Part shown: positions 12,286 to 13,371 of the stretch, piece after piece
Layout of the letters: every line of letters starts with the position of its first letter
Numbering within the stretch: position 1 is the first letter of the stretch
Assembly: GCA_036231565.1 (NCBI GenBank)
Contig: JAZAHA010000010.1
Coordinates: 1-13,371 of the forward strand
DNA from: Maricaulis sp036231565
GTDB taxonomy: Bacteria > Pseudomonadota > Alphaproteobacteria > Caulobacterales > Maricaulaceae
Reading direction: 5' to 3'
DNA length: 13,371 nt
Made by a program: the position numbers and the translations under genes
Notes under the pieces: model-generated
Database searches by the model: none
Told to the model about the DNA's origin: nothing
The model's input: the letters and a program-made list of their open reading frames with translations, nothing else

Positions 12286-13230
12286 ATGTCCCAGCTCCCC
12301 ACACTCCGCCAGTTGCAATTCCTGATCGCCCTTGCTGAGCACGGAAGTTTCTCCCGTGCGGCCGAGGCGGTGTTCGTCACCCAGCCGACCTTGTCAGCTG
12401 CAATCAAGGAGCTGGAGATGATCCTGGGCACCGTGCTGGTCGAGCGCGGGGCGCGCGGTGCCGCACTCACGCCGGCCGGCGAAGTGGTGCTGGAGCGGGC
12501 CCGCCGGGTGATGGCCGAGGCCGAGGATCTGGTGATCGCGGCCCAGGCCGCCGGCGAGCCGCTGACCGGGCCGTTCAAGCTGGGCGTGATCCCCACCATC
12601 GCGCCCTTCCTGCTGCCGCGCGTCCTGCCGGCGCTGCGCGCGCTCCATCCCAAGCTGGAAGTCTTCCTGCGCGAGGATCTCACCGACCGGCTGTTTGAAG
12701 CGCTGCGCGAGCGGCGTCTCGACGCCGCGCTTGTCGCCCTGCCCTATGAGGCGCCGATGATCGAGACGAAGGCGATCTGGTCGGACGAATTCCTGTTTGC
12801 CTGCCCGCCGGACCATCGCCTGGCGGGAGCGGGCAAGCTGTCCCCGTCAGACCTGGCCGACGAACCTCTCCTGCTGCTGGAAGACGGGCACTGCCTGCGC
12901 GATCACGCGCTGTCGGTCTGCTCGACGGGCTCGGCACGGTCGGACTTCGCTGCGACCAGCCTGCATACGCTGGTGCAGATGGTGAAGTCCGGCCTGGGCG
13001 CCACGCTGCTGCCGCGCATGGCGGTGGATGCGGGCCTGGTCGACCAGATGGGGCTTGCCGTCCTGCCCTTCGATCCGCCCGTCGCGGGCCGCGAGATCGG
13101 CGTGGCCTGGCGCAAGGGCTCGGCCCGCGCCGAAGAGGCAATCCAGCTCGGCGAAGCCATCCGGGCAAGTCTGGCTCCCGGTGAAAAGATGCAGGAAGGA
13201 CCGGCGGCAGCTTCGGGCACTGCTGGCTAG
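12286..13230 (+). CDS. oxyR: Hydrogen peroxide-sensing LysR-type regulator OxyR
   Basis: OxyR is a cytoplasmic transcription factor that switches conformation when two cysteines form a disulfide in the presence of hydrogen peroxide. The N-terminal winged helix-turn-helix is LRQLQFLIALAEHGSFSRAA, with TQPTLSAAIKELE as the recognition part (residues 7-44). The LysR substrate-binding domain follows from about residue 90. DGHCLRDHALSVC carries C203 and C212, nine residues apart as in E. coli C199 and C208. LPRMAVDAGL is the typical late segment. The length, 314 aa, is normal. The frame is open further upstream, but MSQLPTLRQL is the family start, and a promoter -10 sits just before it. It is divergent from ahpC. 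The C-terminal tail after residue 300 is low complexity. Confidence 0.95.
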   Translation: MSQLPTLRQLQFLIALAEHGSFSRAAEAVFVTQPTLSAAIKELEMILGTVLVERGARGAALTPAGEVVLERARRVMAEAEDLVIAAQAAGEPLTGPFKLGVIPTIAPFLLPRVLPALRALHPKLEVFLREDLTDRLFEALRERRLDAALVALPYEAPMIETKAIWSDEFLFACPPDHRLAGAGKLSPSDLADEPLLLLEDGHCLRDHALSVCSTGSARSDFAATSLHTLVQMVKSGLGATLLPRMAVDAGLVDQMGLAVLPFDPPVAGREIGVAWRKGSARAEEAIQLGEAIRASLAPGEKMQEGPAAASGTAG

Positions 13231-13231
13231 A

Positions 13232-13371
13232 GCATTTTCAGCGAAAGTGGGAACCGGTTTCGCGGTTCGAAAATGCGACCGCCAAGGAATCTGCATTTTC
13301 AGCGAAAGTGGGAACCGGTTTCGCGGTTCGAAAATGCGACCGCCAAGGAATCTGCATTTTCAGCGAAAGTG
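13232..13371. repeat. Tandem 61-bp palindrome-containing repeat
   Basis: Two identical 61-bp units (13232-13292 and 13293-13353) and 18 bases of a third run to the window edge, with no mismatch. Each unit has an inverted repeat: GCATTTTC-a-GCGAAA on the left pairs with TTTCGC-ggtt-CGAAAATGC on the right around GTGGGAACCGG, followed by a 16-base linker. The palindrome begins one base after the oxyR stop. From memory, this belongs to the dispersed palindromic elements with a GTGGGAACCGGTTT core common in Alphaproteobacteria. There are no variable spacers, so it is not a CRISPR array. The first hairpin may also protect the oxyR mRNA end. Confidence 0.9.

Noticed and set aside
12166..12342. Upstream start for AhpC giving 242 aa
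   Set aside because: The extension overlaps the oxyR coding region and promoter; the ATG at 12165 has a ribosome-binding site and matches the family start.
13232..13371. Repeat array as a CRISPR
   Set aside because: The units are identical along their whole 61 bp with no variable spacers, and no cas genes are present.

Overview
The window is GC-rich chromosomal DNA from an alphaproteobacterium. The order ffh-rpsP-rimM, the oxyR/ahpC pair, a TorF-type porin, a Cache-domain chemoreceptor and dispersed palindromic repeats with a GTGGGAACCGGTTT core fit the Maricaulales/Hyphomonadaceae (Maricaulis-like) best. That placement rests on recalled family resemblance, not on a search. Almost all genes are on the minus strand; the exceptions are a transposase tail at the left edge and oxyR at the right.

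Left part (1-3180): the last 30 codons of an IS110-family transposase (plus strand) abut the 3' end of rimM, where trmD would usually follow. Reading leftward on the minus strand, the operon is ffh, rpsP, rimM. It has a candidate promoter at 3144-3172, a roughly 180-nt leader with three consecutive hairpins, and a 145-bp composite palindromic repeat between rpsP and rimM.

Middle (3180-10800): a class I SAM-dependent methyltransferase with an operator-like palindrome at its start; two small membrane proteins (one without family, one DUF1475-like); a methyl-accepting chemotaxis protein translationally coupled to a TorF/Gcw_chp outer-membrane protein; a GT1/GT28-type glycosyltransferase; a sodium:acidic amino acid symporter whose binding residues align with GltPh; and a 100-aa membrane protein whose promoter predicts a leaderless transcript and overlaps a perfect 14-8-14 inverted repeat.

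Right part (10856-13371): a peroxide-defence locus. OxyR (plus strand, with both redox cysteines) diverges from ahpC-ahpD (minus strand). AhpC has the three-cysteine layout of mycobacterial AhpC and is paired with AhpD carrying the full catalytic set, so AhpD rather than AhpF is the likely electron donor. A good intrinsic terminator follows ahpD. Directly after the oxyR stop begins a perfect 61-bp tandem repeat that runs off the window.

No tRNA, rRNA, CRISPR array or complete mobile element was seen, and no gene-free stretch exceeds 300 bases. I did not find a convincing new multi-gene system. The less ordinary material is non-coding: palindromic repeats, structured leaders and likely leaderless promoters.
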